Below, in pieces: positions 1 to 8,780 of a DNA stretch of 64,000 bases (the stretch's first letter is position 1; every line of letters begins with the position of its first letter). Below the pieces are notes generated by a model. That model saw only the letters and a program-made list of their open reading frames with translations. It was not told the origin of the DNA and ran no database searches. This DNA comes from Litorimonas sp046250185 (GTDB taxonomy: Bacteria; Pseudomonadota; Alphaproteobacteria; Caulobacterales; Maricaulaceae): the NCBI RefSeq assembly GCF_046250185.1, contig NZ_CP176469.1; one strand, written 5' to 3'. The position numbers were made by a program, and so were the translations under genes.

Positions 1-1
1 G

Positions 2-1105
2 ACGTTTCTGCCAGACGCACTGGCGAAAGCGGGATTGGGCGCGACGGCGCTGCTACTCATATTGCATACCCTCTACCACAAACAAATTGAGCGCTTTCAT
101 GCGCGCGGCGCATTGGCTCCGACAATCGTCATGTTGGGCGCAACAGAGAGTGCGCGTCGCATTATTGAGGAAAACGCCAAAACGAAAGAACTCAACATTC
201 TCGCGATTTTTGATGATCGTCTCGCCCGCGCACCCCACAATATTCACGGTGTGCCTGTGATTGGTCAAGTCGAAGACCTCCTCGCCTGGGACGCCCTGCC
301 CTATATCAACCGCATTGTGGTGACATTGCCGAGTATGGCCAGCCAGCGGAAAAAAGACTTTGTTGATCGCGTGCGCCTGCTGCCCAATCGTATCGCCTTT
401 GTTGTCGATGAATTTGAGAACCTCAACCATGTGCAACAGCGCGTGTCAGAAATCGCGGAAATCTCGCTGACTGACGTCACAGGCAATCCTAAAAGCGGCC
501 GTCACACAGCGATCAAACGTATGATGGATGTCGGGATCAGTGCGACAGCACTTGTCCTCGGCGCACCTGTGCTGGCGCTGATCGCGTTGCTGATCAAGCT
601 CGATAGTCCCGGCCCTGTATTGTTCAAACAATCCCGCCATGGCTTTAACAATCGCGTGTTCGACGTCTATAAATTCAGGTCTATGCGCAACGACATGGCG
701 GACCCAGATGCCGCGCAGCAGACGCAAGCAGGCGATGCGCGCGTCACAAAAATTGGCCGTTTCATCCGCAAGACCAGCATTGATGAACTGCCGCAACTCC
801 TCAACGTCCTCAAAGGCGAGATGTCGCTCGTTGGGCCACGGCCTCACGCAGTTGGCATGCGCACAGCGGGTAAAGCCAGCATCGAACTGGTTCAAGAATA
901 CGCCCATCGCCATAAAGTCAAACCAGGTATGACGGGCTGGGCGCAGATTAATGGATCGCGTGGCCCGCTCCATGACGCCGCTGACGTGGAACGCCGCGTA
1001 AAGCTGGATGTCGAATATATCGAACGCTCTAATGCGCTTTTCGATCTCTATATCATGCTGAAGACCTTGCCTGTTCTGCTGGGTGATAGCGAGGCCATCC
1101 GCTAG
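2..1105 (+). CDS. Exopolysaccharide initiating sugar-phosphate transferase (5' end outside window)
   Basis: Polyprenyl-phosphate sugar phosphotransferase that starts exopolysaccharide assembly by placing the first sugar phosphate on undecaprenyl phosphate at the inner membrane. The frame is open to the left edge, so the start and probably the N-terminal membrane segments lie outside; TTG at 35 is only the first start-like codon in the window. A nucleotide-fold domain (VMLGATESARRII, then VPVIGQVEDLL) precedes a hydrophobic helix and the bacterial sugar transferase domain, with KFRSM, TSIDELPQLLNVLKGEMS, VGPRPHA and KPGMTGWAQ. These are hallmarks of the WcaJ/PssY type. Which sugar is transferred cannot be read from the sequence. 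It leads a tightly packed plus-strand cluster with the flippase and glycosyltransferases that follow. Confidence 0.9.
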   Translation, partial: TFLPDALAKAGLGATALLLILHTLYHKQIERFHARGALAPTIVMLGATESARRIIEENAKTKELNILAIFDDRLARAPHNIHGVPVIGQVEDLLAWDALPYINRIVVTLPSMASQRKKDFVDRVRLLPNRIAFVVDEFENLNHVQQRVSEIAEISLTDVTGNPKSGRHTAIKRMMDVGISATALVLGAPVLALIALLIKLDSPGPVLFKQSRHGFNNRVFDVYKFRSMRNDMADPDAAQQTQAGDARVTKIGRFIRKTSIDELPQLLNVLKGEMSLVGPRPHAVGMRTAGKASIELVQEYAHRHKVKPGMTGWAQINGSRGPLHDAADVERRVKLDVEYIERSNALFDLYIMLKTLPVLLGDSEAIR

Positions 1106-1139
1106 TGAGCCGCACACCGGCATATCAGGGGCAACCCGC

Positions 1140-2609
1140 ATGCTAGGCCGGTCTATGCTGGCCTATTTACCTGTCAACCTGGCCAATATCGTGGTCAGCT
1201 TTGGCACGATTGTCGTTCTGACGCGCCTGCTCGGCTCGGCTGAATTTGGGCGTTACGCGATTGCGATGATCACTGTGCAGTTTGTCCATATGGGCATTTT
1301 TACGTGGATGGAGGCCGCCATGGCGCGGTTCCAAGCGCGGGCCGAACGCGAAAATGATGTCCGCAGCCACCTCAAAACGCTCTATACCCTCGGAGCCATA
1401 ACTGGACTAATCGGCGGGATCACTCTGATCTCAGTCGTGTTCTTGCTGCCGTTGTCTCCGCAAATGACGACAGTTCTGGCCGTGGCGCTCGGCTCCACCG
1501 CGCTACAGATCATCTTTAACCTCGGCATGGAAGCGCATAAAGCCGCGCACCGCGTCAAACGCTATAGCTTCACTTATTCAGGGCAAACATTGCTGAGCTT
1601 TACGCTCGGCATCCTGCTTGTTCTATTTACACCGCTGCGGGAAGTTGCCCCATTTGTAGGTATTCTGCTGGGCTTGATCTGCTTCATCGCGATTGACCTC
1701 ACTTTCATGCTGACGCGGATGCGGGGCGGAACGTATCAGGCGGATAAGACCAAGATTTATTTTGCCTACGGCATGCCGATCTGTCTCTCTTTGCTGCTGA
1801 CATATGCACTCAATTCAGCCGATGTTTACATCATCGCTGCGATATTGGGCGAAGCGTCGGCGGGGCAGTATAATGCAGGCTATAACCTCGCCAATCGTAG
1901 CCTCGAAATCCTTTTTATCTGGATCGCCATGGCCGTTACACCAATGGCTGTGACAGCCTTTGAAAAGCAAGGCTCTGCGCAATCGATTGAGATTATGAAG
2001 ACCTACGGCGCGTCCCTGCTTTGGATCGCATTGCCCGCAGCCACGGGCATCGCTCTGGTTTCGCAAGACGCTGGCTTCATCCTCGGCGAGTCCGTTAGGG
2101 CAGAAGCTGTGACCGTCATGCCGCTGATCGCCTTTGCTGGCATGATCAACGGGTTTATGAATTACTATGTGCAGCGCGCCTTTATGCTGTCGGGAAAAAC
2201 GGGCGCCTTCGCGTGGGCGATGGTGCCGCCAGTCTTGCTCAATATCGGACTAAACCTCTGGCTGATCCCGCAATTCGGATTGATGGGCGCAGTTTATGCA
2301 ACCGTCATCAGCTACGCCCTCGGACTTATCATCGCGATTGTCATGGCGCGCCGTAGCTATCCGCTGCCCCTACCCATGCGGGCGACATTAGAAATTGCCG
2401 CGGCCTGCGCTGTGATGTGGCTAGCTGTCAGCGCTCTGCCCATTCCAGAGGCGTGGCATGGCCCGATCTCGCTGCTGATCAAAGCCTCTGTCGGCGCAGG
2501 AGTTTACCTAACCGTCTGCTGGCTGATCAATGCCGCGAATTGTCGAAATATCATCCGCGATGTGTGGCAGAAATTCCGCCGCCCTAAACTGGCAGAGGTC
2601 GCAGAATGA
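1140..2609 (+). CDS. Polysaccharide flippase, Wzx-like (MATE/MOP superfamily)
   Basis: Integral membrane protein of about 489 residues with 12-14 hydrophobic segments, starting with AYLPVNLANIVVSFGTIVVLTRLLG. This N-terminus is typical of lipid-linked repeat-unit flippases. It would move undecaprenyl-linked oligosaccharide across the inner membrane. I chose ATG 1140 because AGGGGC sits about 8 nt upstream and the conserved first helix begins a few residues later. A GTG at 1083 would add 19 residues that look like read-through of the preceding gene. Its stop overlaps the next start by 4 nt (ATGA). The class is clear; the substrate is unknown. Confidence 0.85.
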   Translation: MLGRSMLAYLPVNLANIVVSFGTIVVLTRLLGSAEFGRYAIAMITVQFVHMGIFTWMEAAMARFQARAERENDVRSHLKTLYTLGAITGLIGGITLISVVFLLPLSPQMTTVLAVALGSTALQIIFNLGMEAHKAAHRVKRYSFTYSGQTLLSFTLGILLVLFTPLREVAPFVGILLGLICFIAIDLTFMLTRMRGGTYQADKTKIYFAYGMPICLSLLLTYALNSADVYIIAAILGEASAGQYNAGYNLANRSLEILFIWIAMAVTPMAVTAFEKQGSAQSIEIMKTYGASLLWIALPAATGIALVSQDAGFILGESVRAEAVTVMPLIAFAGMINGFMNYYVQRAFMLSGKTGAFAWAMVPPVLLNIGLNLWLIPQFGLMGAVYATVISYALGLIIAIVMARRSYPLPLPMRATLEIAAACAVMWLAVSALPIPEAWHGPISLLIKASVGAGVYLTVCWLINAANCRNIIRDVWQKFRRPKLAEVAE

Positions 2610-3568
2610 CCGCGCCGCGCATCACGACATCGGAACAATGGATAACAGCAAAGCCGAAGCTCTCCGTGCTGATCCCCTATTTCAAAGACGATCCCGTCGC
2701 GCTGATGCTGGCGCTCGACGCTTTGCCACACATTGCGGGCCAGGTCGAAGTTATCGTCTATAATGACGGCACGGATGACATTGCGCTTGAAGACACCGTC
2801 AACGCGGCGCTATCCACCCTTACTCTGCCAGCCATGAACATCACCGCGACCGTCAATAAAGGCCGAAGCGCCGCACGGAATGCTTTGCAGGACGCTGCGC
2901 GAGCGGACTGGGTATTGTTTCTAGACGCCGACATGCGGCCCGTGAAAGATAGCTTTTTACAGGATTACCTGACGTTGATCCAATCGGAGGCGGACGTTGT
3001 TTTTGGCGGATTCCACGTCGAACACCGCGCCGTTAATGCTGACCGCGACTTACACCGCGCCCTATCCCAAACCAGCGATTGCCTCTCCCTCGCAGAGCGT
3101 CAGGCAGCCGGCCCGCAATTCGTCGCGACATCTAACCTCTGCGTGCGCAAAACAGCATTAGAGGCCGAAGGCTTCGATCCAGAATTTTCTGGCTGGGGTT
3201 GGGAAGATAGCGAATGGGCCGCGCGGATCGCTAAACGATTCACGCTGCGTCACGTCGATAACCCTGCCCTGCATTTGGGGCTTGAGACGACAGATACGCT
3301 CCTCTCTCGCTTCCGCACAAGTGGGCCAAATTATGTGCGCTTCACGCAAAAGCATCCGGAATTGGCGCAGAGCCTCGCACTCTACCGTATCGCCACGAAA
3401 CTCGGCCATATCCCAGGGCAGCGGTTGCTGCGTCCACTTCTGAAGGTGCTTGTAAAAAACTCCATTCTTCCCGTGTCCTGGCGCGTGGCAGCACTCAAAC
3501 TCTGGCGGGCGTCATGGTATGGGGAGGCTCTAACCCGCCCTGCCCCCGTGCGGGAGGTGATCGCATGA
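2606..3568 (+). CDS. Family 2 glycosyltransferase
   Basis: Cytoplasmic GT-A fold glycosyltransferase of 320 residues. It opens with LSVLIPYFKDD, has the nucleotide-sugar region VEVIVYNDGT and a metal-binding DxD-like LFLDADMRP near residue 110. A later WGWEDSEWAARI motif resembles the acceptor/catalytic ED region of GT2 enzymes. No membrane helix is evident. The ATG overlaps the flippase stop and the gene overlaps the deacetylase start, so all are probably one transcript and translationally coupled. Its likely role is adding one sugar to the exopolysaccharide repeat unit; donor and acceptor cannot be read. Confidence 0.85.
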   Translation: MTAPRITTSEQWITAKPKLSVLIPYFKDDPVALMLALDALPHIAGQVEVIVYNDGTDDIALEDTVNAALSTLTLPAMNITATVNKGRSAARNALQDAARADWVLFLDADMRPVKDSFLQDYLTLIQSEADVVFGGFHVEHRAVNADRDLHRALSQTSDCLSLAERQAAGPQFVATSNLCVRKTALEAEGFDPEFSGWGWEDSEWAARIAKRFTLRHVDNPALHLGLETTDTLLSRFRTSGPNYVRFTQKHPELAQSLALYRIATKLGHIPGQRLLRPLLKVLVKNSILPVSWRVAALKLWRASWYGEALTRPAPVREVIA

Positions 3569-4341
3569 CCCCGCACATCGAAACCCTTGATATTGATAAA
3601 AGCAAGTCCGGCAAAGTGGATGCCGTGCGCCGCCGCCTAGCGCGCCATCGTCATAAACGGATCGTGACGCCAAAACTGGATCGCCCGATAATCAGCTTCA
3701 CTTTCGATGATTGCCCCAAATCTGTCGTAGAGACAGCTCTGCCATTGATTGAGGCGGAAGGCTGGCGGGCAACGATTTATGTGGCTTGCGGCCTATGCGA
3801 CATCACGAACCATATGGGACTGCATATGAGCCGTGACGACATCAAAGCGGTGGCGCGTAATGGCCACGAGATCGGTGATCATACTTACGGTCACCTAGAC
3901 GGGCTGCGCGTGACGCCAGATATGTTCATGGCCGATATTGTGCGCAATCAAGCCGAGCTGGACGCCCTTGGCATCGCGCCCAGCCGTACCTTTGCTTACC
4001 CCTATGGTCAAGTGACGACAGCACTCAAAAAACGCCTCCTCAAGCGATTTGATTTGTCGCGTGGGGTCAATCGTTCTTCCTCTACAGCTTTTGACGAAGG
4101 GTTATCGCCTGCCATGCGTTTATATCATGGGCAGGCCGTGAACGAGGCGCGGACGCGCATCGAAAGCTACAGCACTGCCCCGCAATGGGAAGTCTTGTTC
4201 ACACATGATGTGCGCGACACGCCGAGTGATTATGGCTGCACAGCGGCTGATCTGAAACGGACGATACAAACGGTCAAAGAAAGCGGAGCTATCGTCCTGC
4301 CTGTTGCGCAAGCCTTGGATATAGCTCGGAGACAGACATGA
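3565..4341 (+). CDS. Polysaccharide deacetylase (NodB/CE4 family)
   Basis: Carbohydrate esterase family 4 protein of about 258 residues. ISFTFDDCPK carries the catalytic and metal-binding Asp pair, GDHTYGHLD the HxxxH-type metal ligands, and FAYPYGQ the conserved groove motif. I see no signal peptide, so it probably acts in the cytoplasm on a precursor or is exported unusually. I start it at ATG 3565, overlapping the upstream stop and preceded by GGGAGGTGAT; an upstream in-frame start at 3514 would lie inside the glycosyltransferase. Expected role: N- or O-deacetylation of a sugar in the exopolysaccharide. Confidence 0.85.
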   Translation: MTPHIETLDIDKSKSGKVDAVRRRLARHRHKRIVTPKLDRPIISFTFDDCPKSVVETALPLIEAEGWRATIYVACGLCDITNHMGLHMSRDDIKAVARNGHEIGDHTYGHLDGLRVTPDMFMADIVRNQAELDALGIAPSRTFAYPYGQVTTALKKRLLKRFDLSRGVNRSSSTAFDEGLSPAMRLYHGQAVNEARTRIESYSTAPQWEVLFTHDVRDTPSDYGCTAADLKRTIQTVKESGAIVLPVAQALDIARRQT

Positions 4342-5285
4342 GCGAAAAACGTATATCTTGGGACGAAGGCATTTCCATCGTCATTCCGACATATAAGCGT
4401 CCACACGGGATCGCAACAGCCCTGCCCAGCGTGATCGGTCAAGTCGCAGATGGTCGCCCGATCGAAATCATTGTCGCCGATAATGATCCCGCTGGCAGTG
4501 CGCGTGAATATGTTGAGAGTTTTTCGTCTCAAAGTGACGCGACTATCATCTACGTCCACGTTCCAGAACCAGGGGTCAGCAATGCGCGGAACGGCGCAGT
4601 CGCCCATGCGCGGGGTCGTTTCATCGTCTTTCTCGACGACGATATGGAAGCGATTGGCGATGTAGACGGTCACTGGCTTGCGCCCCTAATTGCAACGGCA
4701 GAACGCTTTGACGCGGGCATCGTTTTCGGTCCCGCCATCGCAACTGTGCCAGACCTAACGAACCCCGTGCAGCGCTATATGATTCCGATTTATTCGCGCG
4801 TGCGAGATATGGAAGACGGCTTGCTGAAAAAAGGGATCGCAACAGGGAATTGTTTGCTAGATCGCCAGCGCTGCGCCTTCCCCGACCCGATGTTTGACCC
4901 AGCCTTGAATGAAGCGGGCGGCGAAGATGACGCCTTGTTTGAGCATTTGGCGGCAGGCGGCACAAAGATCGCTTATTGCAATGCAGCCAAAACGCTGGAG
5001 CATGTGCCCGCCACCCGCGCGACCCTCCGCTATATCTGGCGCCGTAATTTTTCATGGGGACAAAGTCCATCACGCAACGCCGCCGATATGGGCATTAAAG
5101 GCCTCGCTAAGGTGCTGTTTTGGATGATGATTGGGACGGTTCAGTTGACCGCGAACGGTCTGGCCTTTTGCGTGCTGCGCCTGTTAGGGCGTCCGCAATA
5201 TGTGAAATTCTTTGCGCGTTTTTCTCAAGGCGTCGGCAAAGTCCTGTGGTCTGACCGCCTGACCCCGAAGCTCTACGGAAACTAG
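4338..5285 (+). CDS. Family 2 glycosyltransferase
   Basis: GT-A glycosyltransferase of 315 residues. ISIVIPTYKRPHGI opens the Rossmann-like domain, IIVADND follows, and VFLDDDMEA gives the DxD metal site. GEDDALFEHLA is the usual ED-containing motif. The C-terminus holds one or two hydrophobic stretches (about residues 255-290), suggesting membrane attachment. The ATG overlaps the deacetylase stop by 4 nt. It is the last gene of the plus-strand exopolysaccharide operon and is followed at once by a hairpin terminator. Confidence 0.85.
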   Translation: MSEKRISWDEGISIVIPTYKRPHGIATALPSVIGQVADGRPIEIIVADNDPAGSAREYVESFSSQSDATIIYVHVPEPGVSNARNGAVAHARGRFIVFLDDDMEAIGDVDGHWLAPLIATAERFDAGIVFGPAIATVPDLTNPVQRYMIPIYSRVRDMEDGLLKKGIATGNCLLDRQRCAFPDPMFDPALNEAGGEDDALFEHLAAGGTKIAYCNAAKTLEHVPATRATLRYIWRRNFSWGQSPSRNAADMGIKGLAKVLFWMMIGTVQLTANGLAFCVLRLLGRPQYVKFFARFSQGVGKVLWSDRLTPKLYGN

Positions 5286-5295
5286 ACACAAAAAA

Positions 5296-5320
5296 GCCAG
5301 CCCGAAAGCTGGCCTTCTTT
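5296..5320. terminator. Rho-independent terminator between convergent genes
   Basis: GCCAGC, loop CCGAAA, GCTGGC, then CTTCTTTT on the plus strand; the preceding A-run supplies a T-run on the minus strand. It lies between the convergent glycosyltransferase and chain-length genes and could serve both. Confidence 0.75.
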
Positions 5321-5327
5321 TCGAAAT

Positions 5328-5359
5328 CTATGAATTTGGCGCGAGCTATGAATTTGGCG
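5328..5359. repeat. In-frame 18-bp-period tandem duplication at a stop codon
   Basis: CTATGAATTTGGCG occurs at 5328-5341 and again at 5346-5359, 18 bp apart. Read on the minus strand, both copies encode Asn-Ser-stop in the same frame, so the end of the chain-length protein gene has been duplicated together with its stop. Confidence 0.85.
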
Positions 5360-7367
5360 GCGGGGCAAATACAGGGGCGTTTTGCTCTGTATAAGTCTCC
5401 GACACAGCCTGCGCATAAGGATTGGCATAGATATCCTGCGCCGTGGATGTTGCGGTTTGAGGTGCCACAGGCTGTTGCGGCGGCGTCCATTCTGACAGTC
5501 CTGCGGCGGCCGCAGATGAGGACATACGCTGCGCAGTCTGCTGCGCGATAGAGCTACCATACTCTTCTTGCGGCGCGTAATTTGGGTCAGGCGCGTAGGT
5601 TTCTTGCGGATACTCGGCCTCCGCAACTTGCGGCATGGTATCTGGCTGATATTGCGGCATAGGGGTAGCGGGGCGATACGGCGCCACTGGCTCTGGGATA
5701 GATGATCCACCGCCATAGCCGTAATCTTCCACCGGGACAGGACGGCGCGTGCGTACATTCGGGCCAGGCGAAACATAAAGGCGTGGATCGAGGAAAACCC
5801 GCATCAGGGCCAGCACAAACAAGGTCACGCCCCACCCGACTGTTGCCAGAGCAAACATCAGCAAACTCATATTGCGGCCCTTATTTGGGTAAGTCGCGCG
5901 TGAAATCACTTTGATGTTTTCGCTATTCGCCTCGGCTTGCGACTGATTGATCAGCGCCTCTTGCTCCTTGGCATTATAGTTTTTCAGACGCGCACTCAGC
6001 GTATCTCGTTCGCGTAGCAAGTTTTGGAAAGCAGGTGTCAGCCCTGTCAGGCGCTGAATTTTACGATCTGCACTGTTGAGTTGATTTTGCAGCGTAAACT
6101 CTTTCTCGCGCAGACTATCTGCTGTCGCGGCCAATGTGTTGCGCTGTGTGAGCAAAGCTTGCTGCACAGGGTTCGGCCCGACACGGCGACCGCCATTGGC
6201 TTGCCCATTATAGGAGGACTGCAAGGATTTTAACTCTGCCAGTTCTGTCTGCTTCTGACGGACCGGGTCAGATGTCGGCAAATATTTCGCCAATAGCTGT
6301 TTTAGCTCCAACTCCGCCTGCGCAATGCGCTGGGACGCGCGGTCGTCGACATAGAGATTGATCGTCGACGGCGTGTTACGTAACTGATCTTCAACTTCAG
6401 CCAATGACGCTTCGGTCTCAGCGATTGAGGCACGGGTCGTATTGAGTAGCGCTTTGAGGTCTTCTGTCCGCTTGCGCAGCCCGCTCTGCTCTGACTCGAA
6501 GTCAGAAATAGAGTTTTTTTGCAGGAAGCGCGCAATCGCGCGTTCGTTTTGATCGAGCTGCTGCTCAGTCGCGATACGGCGTTCAGAAATAATATCGCCT
6601 GACCCTTCGACAAAAATTGTCCGGCGGTAGGATAAATAGGCATCGATAAACGCATTGAGCGTCTCAACAGCCACATCAGGATCTTCATGTTTGAAGACCA
6701 TATCAATGATGGAGGCTTTCGGCTGCGCCATGACCACGAAATTGCGATCAACGAATTTGCGCAACTCCATATAGGCCTCTTGCCGCGCCCGCTCATTTGG
6801 GGCATTGATAATTTTTTTGAACGCATCTTCGTTGAAGCGGCGCATTGCGGCATCGTCTGGCATCATCTCGCCGATGACTTGATCCATGACTTCAGCGTTC
6901 TTGATAATCGCAACTTCATTGAGCGTAATCGTGTCAGGCGTCTGCGTCAGCCCTCCGCCATTCGCGCTGCCTGTGATCGGGTTGTAGACATATTCTTCGC
7001 CCAGCTGCACCATGATGCGACCATCGCCAGAATAGACGCGTTTGAAGTCTTTGGTGAAATACCACGCCGCGATTGTGCCAAGTGCAAAGAGAGGAAGAAC
7101 CCACTTTAGCTGCCGACCGAAGCTTTTGAACAATTCGGACAGTCGAATATTTGGAACACCTGTTGCATATTCGCCGACGGTCAGATCGCCCATGCGGGGA
7201 TCATCTCGGTAAGCTGGCTCTGGCGCGTAGCTCTCGGCATAAGGCGGAGAATAGTGCGGCGCATCGTGCGTGCCTGTCATCGGCGGCGCGTCTGCATCCT
7301 GCATATTATCCAGATTGGCAAGCTTAGGCTTTTTGCCTTTGCCGAGTGTCAGACCAAATATGGCCAT
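5346..7367 (-). CDS. Exopolysaccharide chain-length determinant / polymerization protein (Wzz/GumC-like)
   Basis: Inner-membrane polysaccharide co-polymerase of 673 residues. A Pro/Tyr-rich cytoplasmic N-terminus (about 1-85) leads to TM1 (88-104). A long periplasmic region with coiled-coil character (about 250-480) follows, then TM2 (503-525) and a 147-residue Pro/Gln/Tyr-rich cytoplasmic tail. There is no Walker A or B motif, so no fused tyrosine autokinase; none is seen nearby. It would set chain length and couple polymerization to the outer-membrane exporter, which is transcribed divergently. The stop lies in a short in-frame tandem duplication. Confidence 0.85.
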   Translation of the reverse strand: MAIFGLTLGKGKKPKLANLDNMQDADAPPMTGTHDAPHYSPPYAESYAPEPAYRDDPRMGDLTVGEYATGVPNIRLSELFKSFGRQLKWVLPLFALGTIAAWYFTKDFKRVYSGDGRIMVQLGEEYVYNPITGSANGGGLTQTPDTITLNEVAIIKNAEVMDQVIGEMMPDDAAMRRFNEDAFKKIINAPNERARQEAYMELRKFVDRNFVVMAQPKASIIDMVFKHEDPDVAVETLNAFIDAYLSYRRTIFVEGSGDIISERRIATEQQLDQNERAIARFLQKNSISDFESEQSGLRKRTEDLKALLNTTRASIAETEASLAEVEDQLRNTPSTINLYVDDRASQRIAQAELELKQLLAKYLPTSDPVRQKQTELAELKSLQSSYNGQANGGRRVGPNPVQQALLTQRNTLAATADSLREKEFTLQNQLNSADRKIQRLTGLTPAFQNLLRERDTLSARLKNYNAKEQEALINQSQAEANSENIKVISRATYPNKGRNMSLLMFALATVGWGVTLFVLALMRVFLDPRLYVSPGPNVRTRRPVPVEDYGYGGGSSIPEPVAPYRPATPMPQYQPDTMPQVAEAEYPQETYAPDPNYAPQEEYGSSIAQQTAQRMSSSAAAAGLSEWTPPQQPVAPQTATSTAQDIYANPYAQAVSETYTEQNAPVFAPPPNS

Positions 7368-7476
7368 ACGAATCCCCTATCCCTTTAGAAGTTGACCCAA
7401 CAGACAGCCTAAATTTTAACAATTCCTTATCCATTCTTGTTAACTATTAGAAAAAATCAGTTTTCACCTAGATTGT

Positions 7477-8376
7477 GTGCTTTTTATGCTAAATCCTCGT
7501 TTCATATGCCATTTTACAGCGGTTTTGCTGGCCAGTGCGGCGATCCTGAGCCTCGAATCAGATGCGCAAGCCCAAAGCCGCTACGGAACGAATCAGCCTG
7601 TGCAGCAACATTATCCGCAAGGTATGGTTAATCAGCACCCCGCTTACGGGCCTCAAAAATCGGCGAAGAAGTATAAAAATGTCTTCCATCGTATGCGCGG
7701 ACAACGTCACCTCGCCTATCAAACTCCGCCGCCCCCAGGCATGTTTCAGCAATGGGTTGAGTATGAACCGCAATATGAATTGGTGCCTGGCGATCAACTC
7801 GATATTGTTGTGTCATCCGCACCAGAATTATCGCGCACATTGACCGTCGGCCCCGATGGTCGAGTGGTTATGCCGATGAGCCGGCCAATCATGGCAGCGG
7901 GTCGGACCTTTATGCAAGTTCAGTATGAATTAATGGCTGAGCTATCAAAGCAGCTCCGTGATCCTACGATCGCTGTAACGCCTCGCGCCTATGCGCCAGA
8001 GCAGATTTATGTGGGCGGTGAAGTGGGACAGCCGGGAACTTACACGCTCCCAGGTCGGATTGGTGCGCTTGAAGGCATCCTCATGGCGGGCGGCATGCGG
8101 CCAACAGCTCGCACACGTCAAGTCGCTGTGCTACGCCGTGCGCCTAATGGCGGTATGATGATGAGGACAGTCGACATCCGCAACGGCTTGCTCAATATCC
8201 GCGAATATAATGATAATCTGCAGCTACGCCGAGGCGACATCATCTATGTACCGCAATCCAATATCGCAGAGATCGGCACATTCATGCAGAATTTCCGCAA
8301 TGCCCTGCCTGTGGACTTCAATCTGTCCTATCAGTTCGGCAATAATGGCGGCGGCACGACGGTTATCTCACCTTAA
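7477..8376 (+). CDS. Polysaccharide export protein, Wza-like (Poly_export/SLBB)
   Basis: Outer-membrane polysaccharide export protein of 299 residues. It has a signal peptide ending near AQAQS (residue 33). A polysaccharide-export domain follows (YELVPGDQLDIVVSSAPELSRTLTVGPDGRVVMP), then an SLBB domain (IYVGGEVGQPGTYTLPGRIGALEGILMAGG). No lipobox Cys is seen, unlike E. coli Wza. ATG 7486 is an alternative to GTG 7477. It diverges from the chain-length gene with a 109 bp shared promoter region. Together they would form the envelope-spanning export channel for the polymer made by the left-end operon. Confidence 0.9.
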   Translation: MLFMLNPRFICHFTAVLLASAAILSLESDAQAQSRYGTNQPVQQHYPQGMVNQHPAYGPQKSAKKYKNVFHRMRGQRHLAYQTPPPPGMFQQWVEYEPQYELVPGDQLDIVVSSAPELSRTLTVGPDGRVVMPMSRPIMAAGRTFMQVQYELMAELSKQLRDPTIAVTPRAYAPEQIYVGGEVGQPGTYTLPGRIGALEGILMAGGMRPTARTRQVAVLRRAPNGGMMMRTVDIRNGLLNIREYNDNLQLRRGDIIYVPQSNIAEIGTFMQNFRNALPVDFNLSYQFGNNGGGTTVISP

Positions 8377-8476
8377 ATCGTGCGACGATGTAAAATCCGA
8401 TAAATATCGCTGCGCTAATGACAGCGCAGAGCACCTTCCAAAGTATGTCGCCGAATATGTCCAAATATTTGGACAT
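8363..8476 (-). CDS. Putative 37-residue membrane protein
   Basis: Short ORF starting MSKYLDIFGDILWKVL, with a hydrophobic helix (about residues 12-31) and a basic end (ARFKVR). Its ATG is 7 nt after the stop of the Sel1-like gene, which suggests coupling. It runs 14 nt into the 3' end of the convergent export gene. No Shine-Dalgarno sequence is clear. The start codon lies inside a 20 bp perfect palindrome. I recognise no family. The support is composition and spacing only, so it may be chance. Confidence 0.4.
   Translation of the reverse strand: MSKYLDIFGDILWKVLCAVISAAIFIGFYIVARFKVR
8457..8476. repeat. 20 bp perfect palindrome
   Basis: ATGTCCAAAT followed directly by its exact reverse complement ATTTGGACAT. 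No T-run follows, so it does not look like a terminator. It covers the first codons of the putative 37-residue ORF and lies in the convergent gap between the export and Sel1-like genes. It could be an operator or a coincidence of coding sequence. Confidence 0.8.
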
Positions 8477-8483
8477 GGCAGTT

Positions 8484-8780
8484 TTATGCAGCGACTTTCA
8501 AAAGCTCGCGATTTTCAGCTAACCATCCACGCGCAGCCTTTTGTGCGAGCGTCAGATCGTCAGATGTCATTTCCAGCTTGATCTCATCGCGGTAAGCTTT
8601 GGCTGGCTGGCTACCCATCATAGCGGCCAAACTAAACCATTTATGTGCTTCCACGAAATCCGCACCGCGGTCTTCCACATTTGTGGAGTAGATCAACCCA
8701 AGACGGAACAAATCCGCTGAATTTGCACTCGCCGCGATGGCGGCTTCTGTTTCTTTTACTTCTACATCAGTAAAGGCCAT
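8484..8780 (-). CDS. Small Sel1-like repeat protein
   Basis: 98-residue protein with one recognisable Sel1/TPR-like unit: SADLFRLGLIYSTN, then DFVEAHKWFSLAAMMGSQPA. The alternating small and aromatic residues are typical of Sel1 helices. No signal peptide is seen. The ATG is preceded by a strong GGGGAGG at 6-7 nt. Sel1 units bind proteins, so an adaptor role is possible, but no partner can be named. Its leader contains one copy of a 20-nt dispersed repeat. Confidence 0.75.
   Translation of the reverse strand: MAFTDVEVKETEAAIAASANSADLFRLGLIYSTNVEDRGADFVEAHKWFSLAAMMGSQPAKAYRDEIKLEMTSDDLTLAQKAARGWLAENRELLKVAA

Noticed and set aside
8411..8428. Hairpin TGCGCT-AATGAC-AGCGCA as a terminator
   Set aside because: No T-run follows on either strand, and it lies within the putative 37-residue ORF.
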